Assembly (NCBI GenBank): GCA_964036295.1
Contig: OZ038466.1
Coordinates: forward strand, 9,760,001 to 9,824,000
Source: Plumapathes pennacea
Taxonomy: Eukaryota; Cnidaria; Anthozoa; Antipatharia; Myriopathidae
DNA length: 64,000 bases
Reading direction: 5' to 3'
The notes under the pieces are model-generated. The model saw nothing but the letters and a program-made list of their open reading frames with translations, had not been told where the DNA came from and did not search any database. Every line of letters starts with the position of its first letter. Positions within the stretch are counted from its first letter, which is position 1. This document shows positions 36,513 through 49,900 of the stretch, piece by piece. The position numbers and the translations under genes are program-made.

Positions 36513-36710
36513 AGGTTGAACAGATAGCATCTTTCAACGCTTTGAATAAACAAACAAACAAGAAAAACAAAAAGGAACCAAAGCAATGACGGCCCAATAA
36601 ATTGTCAACCAACTGGAAGCCAAAATAGTTTCCCTGAGATTGAGCCCAGCCGCATCAAGTTTCGACATGAAATATATAGTTAAATCTTATAACATCACAT
36701 AAACGACGTG

Positions 36711-37222
36711 AAGAGCTAAAGAATAGTTGCTAATGTGTCGGAAATGCGTTAGATTACGAGCTAAAGAATTAGGTACTAATGTGTAGGAACTGCGTTAGAT
36801 TACGAGCTAAAGAATTAGGTACTAATGTTTAGGAGCTGCGTTAGATTACGAGCTAAAGAATTAGGTACTAATGTGTAGGAACTGTGTTAGATTACGAGCT
36901 AAAGAATTAGGTACTAATGTGTAGGAACTGTGATAGATTACGAGCTAAAGAATTAGGTACTAATGTGTAGGAACTGTGTTAGATTACGAGCTAAAGAATT
37001 AGGTACTAATGTGTAGGAACTGTGTTAGATTACGAGCTAAAGAATTAGGTACTAATGTGTAGGAACTGTGTTAGATTACGAGCTAAAGAATTAGGTACTA
37101 ATGTGTAGGAACTGTGTTAGATTACGAGCTAAAGAATTAGGTACTAATGTGTAGGAACTGCGTTAGATTACGAGCTAAAGAATTAGGTACTAATGTGTAG
37201 GAACTGTGTTAGATTACGAGCA
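36711..37222. repeat. 46-bp minisatellite, about eleven copies
   Basis: Unit built of GAGCTAAAGAATTAGGTACT, AATGTGTAGGAACTGTG and TTAGATTAC. The first copy is divergent (AATAGTTGCTAATGTGTCGG); inner copies differ by one or two bases (CTGCG/CTGTG, TGTTTAGGAG). Confidence 0.95.
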
Positions 37223-37563
37223 AACGTGAGTTAAGTTCTCCTTACGGCATGATACATTTCTGGTTGATCATCTTAAGGTTGATCAATCTTGAAAGTGACA
37301 GGGTTAAACGCGGAGAAAATGCGCGATATGACGAGCTAATGACTTCGTTGCTAATGTGCAGGAAATATGATAAATAATCTTTAGTTAGCTAAAGATTTAG
37401 TAGTGCTTATTATGTGCTTTCTAAAATAACCTCTCATTGAAAATGTGATTTGCTCATAAAAATACAGCTATGGAAGACATCTTTACAAAGTACAAGAGAT
37501 GGCTTCTTTACCTATTAACTATTGATATATGGATGACCCCTATATATACTAGCTTACTGTTCT

Positions 37564-37805
37564 GGGCCCAGTTTTTCAAAGCACGATTAGGCTAATCCTG
37601 GATTAGGTCTAAACTTTCTTGTCATTTATAAGCCTGAAAACGTGAAAGTTTCGTCCACGGCGACTTTCTTGATAACGTTTTAAGCTGGAACAAGCTTACT
37701 AATCCATCTTCGAACAAAACTCTGCAGTTTATTGGGAGAGAGGTCAAGAGAAAGAATTTCGTTAATCCTGGATTAGCTTAATCGACTTTCGAAAAACCGG
37801 GCCCA
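37564..37805. mobile_element. 242-bp MITE at the 3' end of the Ig gene
   Basis: TGGGCCCAGTTTTTC on the left is mirrored by GAAAAACCGGGCCCA on the right, with further inner complementarity (GATTAGGCTAATCCTGGATT / AATCCTGGATTAGCTTAATC). The internal order (TAGGTCTAAACTTTCTTGTCATTT, then CTGCAGTTTATTGG) matches the element at 60782-61010. Confidence 0.8.
37728..37733 (-). terminator. candidate polyadenylation signal AATAAA for the Ig gene
   Basis: TTTATT on the + strand reads AATAAA on the - strand, 94 bp past the proposed stop codon. It lies inside the MITE at 37564-37805. Confidence 0.35.
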
Positions 37806-37826
37806 GAGTAACTAAACTTTCCCACA

Positions 37827-37904
37827 CTACAGGGGGCTTGCGTACTCTCCATTCGACTCTGCTGAATTCATCTCACGTGGTGTGTCCGTCTCACCGGTGG
37901 CTGG
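37827..37904 (-). CDS. proposed terminal coding exon of the Ig gene
   Basis: A pyrimidine-rich tract and GTAAGCAG acceptor precede PATGETDTPREMNSAESNGE then YASPL and TAG. Phase 0 fits the upstream donor, and the composition matches the rest of the tail. An AATAAA lies 94 bp downstream. An alternative terminal exon elsewhere cannot be excluded. Confidence 0.6.
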   Translation of the reverse strand, partial: PATGETDTPREMNSAESNGEYASPL

Positions 37905-40900
37905 CTGCTTACAAAAGAAACAAGGCAAATAATGACATACAATCAACACCGATGTAACACATCAACTCAGCCAAGCTAAATTTCTCGGGCGTTGGGTGGG
38001 TAGACAAAACTCCTGATGGGCGTACAAGAGTGACTAACGCCCCTTCTCCCAAAGCTACAATTTCATATGCTACCTGGGATCACCCCCCCCCCCCCCCCCC
38101 CCCCAACACAATTAGCTCAACGAAGAGGAAGAGGGGGAGAGGGACGTAAAGGCTGTGCAAGCTGGGAAGGGGGGGATTAGATCCGTTTTCGGATGACAGT
38201 CGAAAAAAAAAAAAAAAAAAAAAAAAAAAACTAAAGCAAGTACATCGCCAACCACAGAGGCTGTTAGAAACACTTTCAACCAATAGGAAGCCAAAGTAAT
38301 CCGCGTTTGGTTTTACTTTAAAGAAGAAATCAATCAGCAGTGCGAGAGCACGCCATCGCCACTTGCTTTCTTGCGTGCGAATATCGCAAACAGGTTTTGC
38401 TTTTGCCCTTGATTGGCCAAGAATGATGCTAAACTTGTTTGGACCAATCGGAAAGGGTAGCAAACGCAAAACCAAAGCAGTCAAAATTACTGTCGACATG
38501 CAGTCATCCGAAATCGACTCTGGCAACAAAAGACATGAAGAAACCATGCAAGTAAGAGAGATATTTTACAAGAGATGAAATGACGATGCAAATAAGGGAC
38601 ATAATTTATAAGGGATAAATAGACCATGCAAGGGAGATAAACTGGTGTATCAACTAGGTGTTGATGAGGGTAATGGAACGCCGTAAAAGAGACAATAGAT
38701 GAGAGTATATTACACGCTGACGCAATACGCGATGTTTTTTACTTGACTAATTATTTTATAAAAGAAATATATAACGTGTTCCCGTGTAATATAGCCTCAT
38801 CTAAACACTTGGGAAGTTGGGAGAACACTCGAGTAGCGCCGGAAACCACTCGGCGGCCTCGTGGTTTCCTTACGCTACTCTCGTGTTCTCCCAACTTCCC
38901 AAGTGTTTAGATGAGGCTATATTACAAGTTATATATTTCTTAAATCTACAAGGGCGTCAACAGCATTTCAGTTATTGTTCGCTACTTTACGTCCTCTGAG
39001 GGACCTTTTACACGGACGAAAATGTTAACACAACCTCGGGTGAAGCAATAGCACGTTCAACAAATCATTTTACACAAAGTTCAGCAAAAGTATTATAGAG
39101 TTTTGATAGTGCAGTTAGCAAGCAGTTTACTTGGTTAAGTTCACAATATTAAGCAAACTGTGGTTCGTGTGACGTCATAGTAGACACGCCACTTAGTGCT
39201 TTATAAGAAAGGTTAGCACAAGCAGTTGTCTATGAACGCGTGCCCGCTGTGCAAGAATCCAATGATTTGTCCGCTAAATAAAAGCGCTTTCTATAAAGTC
39301 TGTATCACACGTTCCGTGCTTGTATCGTTTCAATTTATCAGAGTTACATAATACTAAAACGACAAAAATTAACCGTTACCATTATTTAGTTATTTACATA
39401 TTTATACCACCGTGTTACATACATTCAGATTCTTGCAAATTCATATTGGCTGGGATTCATTCTGTGGGAAAAAGAGATAAGTGCGTTTAAGGATATGGTT
39501 TATACAATAACCCTAAGTGTTGCCTTAACATATCCCATGTGATGCAGGCACAGGTTCAGACAACCCTGTGACTGCGCCTTCGTTGTTCGTGCTGGTGGCA
39601 CTTTGGCTTCTGCACTGATAAGTGGGGCGGCTCATGAATTCTTATTCGGGTCCTAAAACTTCGGATGCCTCTTTACCTGCACCTCTTTACCACCCTTGTC
39701 GAAATCCAGATCTGCGTACACCAAATCCTAAAACAAACGCAATTTTTTACAGACTCCGTTCATGTTTGACTGTCATTTTATCACAAGAGTCACGCTCCAC
39801 ACTTCTTCTCGCGCACAAATTGTGCGACACTGACTTCGAAGAAACTAGATACCTTTAATCTATAAGGCTACCAGATAACCTGAAGAGCCGCCCTCATAAA
39901 CTTAAAGCACGTCCCGTCTTTTTACCCTCCGCGATCGGGTATCGTTTCCCAAGCCAATTAGGCTTTGTGGGCCTCGTAGCAAAGTTAATCAAGGCGTGTT
40001 GGATTCGATTAGACTTCGTTGTTTTCAGCAATGCATATTCGCAAAAGACTTAACGAAAACAAATTTTCGTCTCGGCAATATTTTGGGAAGTAGGGAGCGA
40101 TCTGAACTGAACCTCTTACAGCCACCAGTTGCTGTTACACAGCAAGACACAAGTACACTCGCAAAAAATCGTAGGCTTCTTTTTTATCTTGGTTACCGAC
40201 AATTCAACTGCGAACGTGCCTATTGGCTAATTCTTTACGAAAATTAAAACTTTCCTCTGTCTATATACTACTCGTACTTCTTTTACATCAAGAAAACTGA
40301 TGAGACGTGATTCGTGAAATTTTGTACCTCTCTATCCGACAAAACAAAAACAAACAAACAAAAGAAAACAACAAAAGAAAAAACAGAATTCTGTCAACCT
40401 GAATTCTCGATTCTCCTCTAGCAACAAGAACTGTGTAACGATATTACATCGGCCTGATGTTTTTCAATACTAGGAAGCGTTTATACTCCTACAGAGTTTT
40501 CAACAAAAACGCAAAGCAAGCAAGCTCCTGAGCTCAGCTTTTCGGAAATCGTCACAAACTGCACGCATCCCCAAAGGCAAGTAAAAATCAGCCAGTAGCC
40601 GTTGGGCTTACCTTTCCAGGTGTGTTGAATGAAGTCTCTTGGTACCCGCCATTCGCTGGTCTCTCCGCGTCTTCCACTCCCGGGTTTGGGTAGCCTCCAT
40701 ACATGTTGGCTGTAGGTGGCTTTGAAGCGGGGAGGTCAACCCAGTTACCACTGCAGCAAGAGAAGAAAAGGCGACATCATTAGTAGGCAGGTCACGTGAT
40801 GAATAACACCCATACAGGACTCACCCCAGCCTCTCGACATCAATATCACAGATTTACAGAAACGTCCATCAACAAACTTTTCCATAAGAATATAATGTTC

Positions 40901-43900
40901 TACTATATAACTCGTAACAAAACTTTTTGGGCTGTTATGTTTAGAACTTACTAGATTTCACCAGGTGCATTCACTGAAGCTGTACACAAAGAGGAAATAA
41001 AAGCGAGAAAAACATGTTACAGGCAGATCATTTTGCAAATTAATGCCATCATTTAGCTACATTTAGCTTTTGAGCCAAACGAGGAAACAAAATTGGCATC
41101 TATATGTCATTTAGACTCCATGGTGGCAAAGTAAATCTATCCTGGCTTGCAGTCTTTAATATGCGACTGATTTAGTTGAGTTGACGTTAACGAAGGAGTG
41201 TAGGCTTACAGTATTCCCACTGCACTGGATCCACGTTAACACCAAAACAAACCGCAGCCTCGTGTTGACGAGGTTTCTGATGAAAGCAGCACATTTTACA
41301 TTAATCCTGGGTCTTCTTCAAGTTCCTTTCCCTTCCTGCAGTGTCTTTATTTTCCCTTCCTGCAGTGTCTTTCTTTGCACTACCTGCACAGTCGATCTTT
41401 CTCCCCAATACCAATGGGCTCTTTGCACGGGAACGGGCACGAGATTCAAAAGGAGGCTGTCCTTGGAAATTTGTTCATATAAAGTCCCAAAATGAAACGT
41501 TTGCATCTCCTAAGTAGACGCCTTGGTAGTTTAGAGCGATAGAAACACTCTTGTTTCATGTCAGGCAAATTTCGTGCCAGGTTAGCCTTATTTTTAATTC
41601 AAGAGGGCGGCACCGTGCAATGAGCGAATCTTTAATGCTTCTCAACTTATCTCTGCCTGTATCTGCCTTGGTGTTACGGTATAGGTCTGCCGCCCTTCAC
41701 AATTTCCGCGAATGTCCCGTCTTCGAGTAACAGAATAATGGCAATACAAATGACCGCTCCTGTAAACTTTTCTTCTCATTCTCCACCCCCCCCCCCCCCC
41801 CCCCCCCGCCCTCCACAAACAAAGGACAAAAACAAAAACTAATCCCACCCTATTATTACTCTTGTTCCTCAAAAGGAAAAGAAAAAACAACAACAGCAAC
41901 AACAACAACAATCTTACTTATGTTTCCTGCTTCCTTTTTCTTTTTCTGGCGACAACAGTGGATTATAGCTCCAATGAGAACAATGAGCAGAAGTGTACCG
42001 AGAACGGCGAGACCAATAATCTGCCACTCCTCCAACACCGTCGCTGGCGCTATTGTTGGTGGTGCAGTAGCTGCCGAGGAACGAAGGGAATTTTGAAACG
42101 CTAAAGTATGAAAGTGACAAGTGATACTGTTGACTAAACGGGGAATAATAGTTAACTGTTACATGAAAGATATGATAAATCAACTACAAGTTGATGCGGC
42201 AAAGTTAGACGTCGCGCAGCACCTCCTTGATTATTTGTCATTCCATATTCGGTGGGCCTTCGTAGAATAATTGTCAATTAGCCTCTATAAAACTTTGTCA
42301 TCCAGGACTGTTGTCTATATTTAATGTGGCTCCATAGGGTTTTTCGCTGCACTTGTTTCTATTTAGCTTATGACACTTGGGGAGCGTTCTATTGAGTCTA
42401 TTCCGGAATAGGAATAGGCGCTGTTGATCGGTAAAATTAGTTGGTTTGGAGGACAAATCGGACAAAATCTCTCCCCAGTTTCAGTATGTTTAGGAATTTA
42501 TATAAGGTAAACGGTAAGCTGTTAAAAAAAGTTGGGGTTAAAGGAGCGGATTTTAAGCTGATTGGCAATTTATGTTTTTTACAAACAATAAAAATTCTGC
42601 GCCATACATTTCCATTAAAACGAGCTGTGCAAAACCAGCCCTTGGTGTAAAAAAGACATATCTTGATGTGCAAACAGCTAAAGGGATATATCTCCGAAAT
42701 GTTCCACAAACGCGCATTTGCAAAGCCCTATGGAGCCACCTTAAGGAAATTTCAAGGCATCATATGAATTCAAAGGCTTTTCGAGATTGTACAAATCTTG
42801 TCTGTTAGTGCAGTGCGGTGCACCAAACACATACCTCTACATTTACAAAAAACTTCAAAAAGCAATTTGAATAACAAGCATAAAAGCACCTTATTCTATT
42901 TCAGACTTTGGTATCCTTTGCTCGCGTACTCGTATCTTTCAGGATGCAAAGATTCATGGGTTATTTATCCCCAATTGTACTTTATGGCCGCTGATTGGCC
43001 GACACAGAGTGAACAAGAGGGTTACTTACTGACTAATTCCAACTTCACAGATTTCGGATCGACGGAGAAAATTCCAAATGTGCCATTTTCTACGGCTTTT
43101 TTCAGCACCTCCTCAGGATCACTGCTGTTCGCTAGTAATGCTCGGAACAGCAGGTCATAATCAACTATAACACTGCCCGCTCTGGAAGGAAAAATACCAA
43201 CTGGGTCAATTTAAACGTTAGTTCACACGGTTAGGAAAGCGCAACGGCAACCGCAAGAGAATAAATAGAGAATAATACATGGGCGCGCGGAGATATGAAA
43301 TTTATCTTCGAGTGTTCATCTCAATATCTCACGAGTGAGCGAAGCAAACGAGTGAGATATCGAGATGAACACGAGAAGATAAATTTCATATCTCCAAGCG
43401 TCCGTGTATTATTCTGTTTATTTCATAAACTCTGGTGTGATACAGAGATTTCCGCCACTAAGAAATGCAAAAACATGCAAGATCACTGCTTGGCTGATAT
43501 TAACACAAGTAAAAAATATCGTATTTTTACGTGTGTTCAGATACGACATTTCTCAGTGGCAGAAATCTCTATATCACACCAGAGTTTATGTAATAAAAAA
43601 GTTTATCTTGCGCTTGCGTTTGCTTCACATTTTTGCGTGCGACCCGGTAGCTTGAGTACTCGTATGAACCAGCCTTGTCCACCAATCCTTAACAACACAT
43701 CGACATAGCGATCACCAACAACATAAACATCAGCAGCAATATCGTCATCGCCACGATCATCACGAACGTCATAGTCATAATCGTTATCGTCAGCAGCATA
43801 GTTGTCATCATCATTACCATCATAATCATAATCATCATCACCGTCATCATCCTTGTCATTATCATTATCATTATCACCATCATTGTCATTATCGTCATCA

Positions 43901-46900
43901 TCATCAATATCAACATCATGACCATCATCATCGTCACAAACATCATGTCATGTCCAAAAGGGGAACTCACAGTGATTAACCTAAAGTAATAGTATTGGTC
44001 AACTGCCTATTCCAGAAAACTGTAACAATCATGCATTTGCTCCCAAAAGCTTAAACAGAACTTTACTTACGAGAATCCATTCACTACGGTTTTGATATAT
44101 TGAGGATCATTCTCATATATTTTATCCATCTGCAAGGCAAACAAATAAACACAGTTTATCAACAAAACTTTCTTTTTGTGATTATTTGTCAATCCTGCAT
44201 AAAATAGAATGCTAGCGCTTGTAAGAACCAGACAGGGACCGCGTCGGTATAGTGATCAAAAGTATGGTGAATCAAACTAAGGCGGTAGCTGACGTTTTGA
44301 GTGTTAGCCCTTCGTCGGAGCAAGATGCATAAAACGCCCTCCAAAACAGGATTGATAAATCTACAAACATTACAAAAGCAATTAAATGATAACTATGCCT
44401 GCTGTTGTACAAGGAATATTAAAGTGCATTAAACTTGATTCAATGGCACTCCATGGTTCTTCTCGTCTAGTTTTCCAGTCTACTGAAAGCCACACCTTGC
44501 AGCCTGCTCGTTTCACATCTTCGCATATAATTTGTTTCAAACTAGAAATACGATAGTCGCAGATATCCGCTCTATAAAGGTGTACAAAATATTCATAAGG
44601 GCACAGAAAATTAGACACAAGTACAATACCCCTCTTTCGAAATCCGACGATAGATTCTTAAACTTTTGGCTGCTTTTGTTCTTTAAATCATCCACAAAAT
44701 CCTCATTATTCAATCTTATTGTTCCCCTGAAAGTATTTTCGATGGCTGCAAGAGGAACATAATAAAGCCACACGTTTATTCATAAAATAAAGAATAACAT
44801 AAACATACAAACAAAGTTAATGAAATATACGAAATATGCTCATCATAATTGGAATAAATTGGACTAAATCTCGACCCTCTCTCAATGGGGCTTAATAGCT
44901 CAAAATGGTGGAGTATTCGTGTGTTTCCCGGTACTGTGGAGGTCATGGATTAGAAAATCATTGAAACCTTGGGATTTTCTTAGCTTTCTTTATAACTGCG
45001 TAGTCTACGTTGCTTCACTTTCACATAGTTATCGACATGACACAAAACCGGGCTAGTTCGCACCCTTACAGGATGTACATAATTGGGTTATGACAAATGA
45101 TAGGCACAAGAATTGCAATTTTAAAATGAATTTCAGTGCTTGACAAATACCTTGATTTGATCAATAATGAGATTTTTGCTTAAGAAAAGATAAAGTGATG
45201 CAAAAAAACATAAGTATATTGAAAACAAAAATGACAAACATGTGGATAAAGCAACCATACAAAAATTGTTCGAATGCCTTACCGCTCTGTTCGCAATTTT
45301 TCCCTTTAAACTCTTTGCCGCAATCACATTCGTATTCGAGTTGCGACACATCTCTGCACTCCGCATTGTTCTTGCAGGGATTTGCAGCACAAGCTCTATC
45401 TGAAAACGCGCATAAAAATCAGTTATAAGTCATAGAGCTCAAACAGTCTCCATAACACTAAATTATATCTTGAATCTCTGGGACCAAGAGGCTCAGCAGG
45501 CACCGTACCAACAGCTAAACCCAAGAAATTAGTAGGATTCATAAGAACAGGATGAAACGGCAGACTTTATGTAACAAGCATTAGAAACCTTTAATTTGAT
45601 ATACTAGAAACACTGTTGTGGGTTTTACAAGAAACTTAAACTCACCCAGAACAATCACAGCTGAGGTAAATGTCGTATCGAAATAATGCTCCAATTTGAG
45701 GCAGCTATAAAGTTATCTATTTGTGGTATTTTTTTTTATAAATCCCACTCTTGTTTATGATTGCATAGGCCAACTGTCCAATTACAAACAGTGTCCGATT
45801 GATGGTTAACACAGAGGTTTATGCACCAAGCACAGTCGAGGAAATTGTAATCATATATATAGAGAGAATAGTACATAGGCGCGCGGAGATATGAAATTTA
45901 TCTTCGAGTGTTCCTCTCGATATCTCATGAGTGAGCGAAGCGAACGACGAACGTGTATTATTCTGTTTATTTCATAAACTCTGGTGTGATACAGAGGTTT
46001 CCGCCACTAAGAAATGCAAAAACATGCAAGATCACTGCTTGGTCGATATTAACACACGTAAAATATCGTATTTTTACGTGTGTTCAGATACGACATTTCT
46101 CAGTGGCGAAAATCTCTATATCACACCAGAGTTTATGTAATAAATTATCATTATTTATATTATGCTAATGTAATATATTGTGTTTATTGAGATTTCATCA
46201 TATTGTTTATAATAAAATAGAAATGTCTTTGCAACACCACAATTATGTCTCTCCAATGTATTTATGTACCTGTGTACTGACATATCCATTTTCTTTGTAG
46301 TGTTTCAGCCTGAGGCTGCAAAATTTCTGCGGCCTGTGTTTCAGCCTGAGGCTGCAGAATTTCTGCGGCCTGTGTTCCAGCCCGAGGCTGCAGAATTTCT
46401 GCGGCCTGTTTTCCAGTCCGAGGCTGCAGAATTTCTGCGGTCTGTGTTCCAGCCCGAGGCTGCAGAATTTCTGCGGCCTGTTTTCCAGTCCGAGGCTGCA
46501 GAATTTCTGCGGTCTGTGTTCCAGCCCGAGGCTGCAGAATTTCTGCGGCCTGTGTTCCAGCCTGAGGCTGCAGAATTTCTGTGGCCTGTGTTTCAGCCTG
46601 AGGCTGCAGAATTTCTGCGGTCTGTGTTCCAGCCCGAGGCTGCAGAATTTCTGTGGTCTGTGTTCCAGCCCGAGGCTGCAGAATTTCTGTGGCCTGTTTT
46701 CCAGCCCGAGGCTGCAGAATTTCTGCGGCCTGTGTTTTAGCCCAAGGTTGCAGAATTTCTGCGGCCTGTTTTCCAGTCCGAGGCTGCAGAATTTCTGCGG
46801 CCTGTGTTCCAGCCTGAGGCTGCAGAATTTCTGCGGCCTGATTGTCAAAATTCAGCAAACATCTCATCCACATACCTCGAGAAACAACGTTGGCGGAGCT

Positions 46901-49900
46901 GCGAGAAGCGTTTCCTATCCCGTTGCTCGCGATACAGTGGTACTCTCCTTCGTCAGACTTCTCAGTCTTGTTACTGACCACAAAAGTTGTTCCTGAACCC
47001 AAAATTCCATTTACTCCTTTCTTGGTCCATGTAATGTTCGGAGTGGGATTACCAGTTGCATTACAAAACAGAGACAAGGCGTCTCCCACCCAGACTTCTT
47101 TATCTTTCAGTGGGGTTGCGATCTCTGCAGGATCTGCGCAGGTCAAGTTGGGTTAGCGTCACAGAAAAATAACTGTACTCACTTGCAACAATATTTTCAT
47201 TGGCACAAATTACATAATGTTGAAATACCCCACAGACAACCCAAACCCATTCCTCATGTGTACTCAGTAAGTTAATAATCCTTAAGTATCCATAAATCTC
47301 TTACTGTGTACTAAATACACTTAATATGCTCAGAGTTAATGATCATGATCAAACAATAAATTAGTTAATAGTATTCATGCAGCCTGATAATGTTGTGCAT
47401 GGTTGATAATAAAGACAAAAAAGTACGTAGTGTATTTCGTGTAAGCGGTTGTCGCATACTTGCACACTCAAAGAGCAATCTGTATTATTAAGAGATAAGT
47501 ATGTTCAGGACCCTGCTGAAAAACACTTCATAGTGATGATTATGATATTAGTGGTAGTAGAAGTAGTAGTAGTAGTGTTAGTGGTAGTAGTAGTAGTAGT
47601 GTTAGTGGTAGTAGTAGTAGTAGTGTTAGTGGTATTAGTAGTAGTAGTAGCAATAGTCTAAGAGTAGTAGCAGTAGCAGGTGTACATAGTAGTGGTGGTG
47701 GTATATTGTCATTATTTAGTATATATCATCACAGGTGCGGCGAGTAGCATCGGTGGACTGCAACAAAATATATCTTATGTGGAAGCAAAGCAACACTGGA
47801 CACGCAGTCACACAATGTACAACAACAACAACAACAACAAAAACACATAAGCATCTGGCCATCCAGCTGTGTACATCCCAGAAATCTCTTACAGTTAACA
47901 ACGAGTATAGAGTTGGCCTTTGCATCCAGCCCAATGCCATTTGATGCTGCACACATGTATGTTCCCGCATCGCCTCGCTTGACTGGTGTCAGGAAATATT
48001 CGGTTCCATTGGCCAAGATAGTGTTGGGATCATCAGTTTTTGTCCAGGTAATGCGTGGCATTGGATGGCCAGAGGCATTGCAAAACAGGCTTTCGTTAGA
48101 GCCTTCCAAAACCGTTTTCTTGGCAGCAACTGATAAAATACTCGGTGGATCTGCAAGGCCAAGTGATGAGAAAAAGACAACTTTAAACTAAAAAGGCTTA
48201 AGTAATAAATATTTGTGCAAAGCTAAACGTATGCCACTCTAATTTTTTGCATTTTTACCAAAACTTGCACTCGCCAGTGACTCGGGCCAAGCTGGCACAT
48301 TGGTAAATTAAGTGCTCAAACATGGTATGTGCTTTTTAAGCACACTGATTTAACGCTCGTTGAGCACAGGTTGCACGGCACAGTAAGCCAAAAAAACACG
48401 TCCGGTGTTACTTTTACTGCTGAGCTCATGGTACAAATTCTCGAAAATGTAGGATTGATGTAATTTATGCAATATATCAAATGCCAAGTTCTCCACACTT
48501 CATGATACATTTCTGGTGAGAAACGGAATAAGAAAATTTGATTTAATCACTCCTGGGGGTTAAAATTGTATAATGTTAGTTGTTTGTACGATAAACTAAA
48601 CGAATGGTCCAGGGCTAATCCAAAGTACAGTTGGCCTGTAGTATTCCCGGAACGACGAACTCGCCCGTCTGATCTCTCACAATTTTAGAAAAGTAGCATC
48701 TTCTTGCCTGTTTTGCGATGTCCAAGAGTGTAAAACCCCAGGGGCACTCCTGTCAACAATTCCTACAGACATGTGTTTATATGTCTTCCTCTGTTTTCTT
48801 GTTAGAAACTAAGACATCATACTTACATTGTACGGTGATCATAGCGGTGTCTGAGACTGGTTCCAACACTCCATTACTTGCAGTGCACTCATACTGCACA
48901 GTGTTACCAGCAACTTTGCTGATGTTCACAATGGTGTAACTAGGATCCTTAGATAGCACTGCGGGATCGCCAACTTTCTTCCATTGGATGGTGGGGTTAG
49001 GAACACCACGTACATCACACATGAGGGTCACGTTGTCTGTTTCATTCACTGTTATCATCTTTGGTGAAACGGCAGCATATGGACCAACTGAAAACAAACG
49101 AAGAATGAAAAATGTTGTGTTACGGCAAATACTGCATAATTTAACAAAATGAACAGTGGCGTACGTACAGTGTAATACTGATTCTAACATCTTCAGTGTT
49201 CATTCCGCAAACACTCACCTACAACATTAATGGGCACAGTTGCTTTCTTGCCGACACCAGCCGCATTGATAGGAACACATGAATATGTTCCCTCATGGGT
49301 TATGTTTCTCTTGTAAATATTGGAAGCTCCGGATGCAAGCTCATTCCCATTGTGGTAGAACTTATACGTATGTGGAGTTGGAAAGGCATCAGTAGAGCAG
49401 TTGAACGTCCTTTCCGTTCCATTCAGAACAGTGGTGTTGGATGGATCAATGGCGAGACTTGTTGTTCTTCCAGTGTCTAAACAAAGAGGGGTGTTGTTAT
49501 CTTAGGTCTTTCCCAGAAGGAGAGTTTTTCATTCTACACATAAAAGACAATCTACCCAAAGTATGCTTGGATTTTTATCTTTCATCATTAACTGATATAT
49601 GAAGAATAATTATTAATTCCATTTCTCTCTCTCTCTAGAGATTTAGCATATGTAGTGAAGATCACTCGGCACTTCTTCGGCTCATGCTGGGCGGATAACT
49701 TATTATCAGCTTTATACAAGTTCTATACGTGTGTAAAACCCTGTACATTACTTTTGTAAATTAGTAAAGCCTGTTTTTCCCGTCCTTCCCCTATTCCCTT
49801 AATAAACTAAGACACCTCGTACTTACATTGTACGGTGATGTTGGTTCTGTCCGAGACTGGATGCAAGACTCCATTACTTGCAGTGCACTCATACTGCACA

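Noticed and set aside
43689..43970. Met/Ile-rich - strand reading
   Set aside because: Arises from a CAT/ATC trinucleotide tract in an intron of the Ig gene.
44215..44350. Sequence containing GTTAGCCCTTCGTCGGAGC
   Set aside because: Looks like part of a dispersed repeat, but no ends or second copy were found in the window, so it is not listed as an element.
46264..46740. + strand 158-residue VFQPEAAEFLRP repeat protein
   Set aside because: The 36-bp minisatellite is open on both strands. The + strand has no gene context here, while the - strand is in frame with a real Ig exon.
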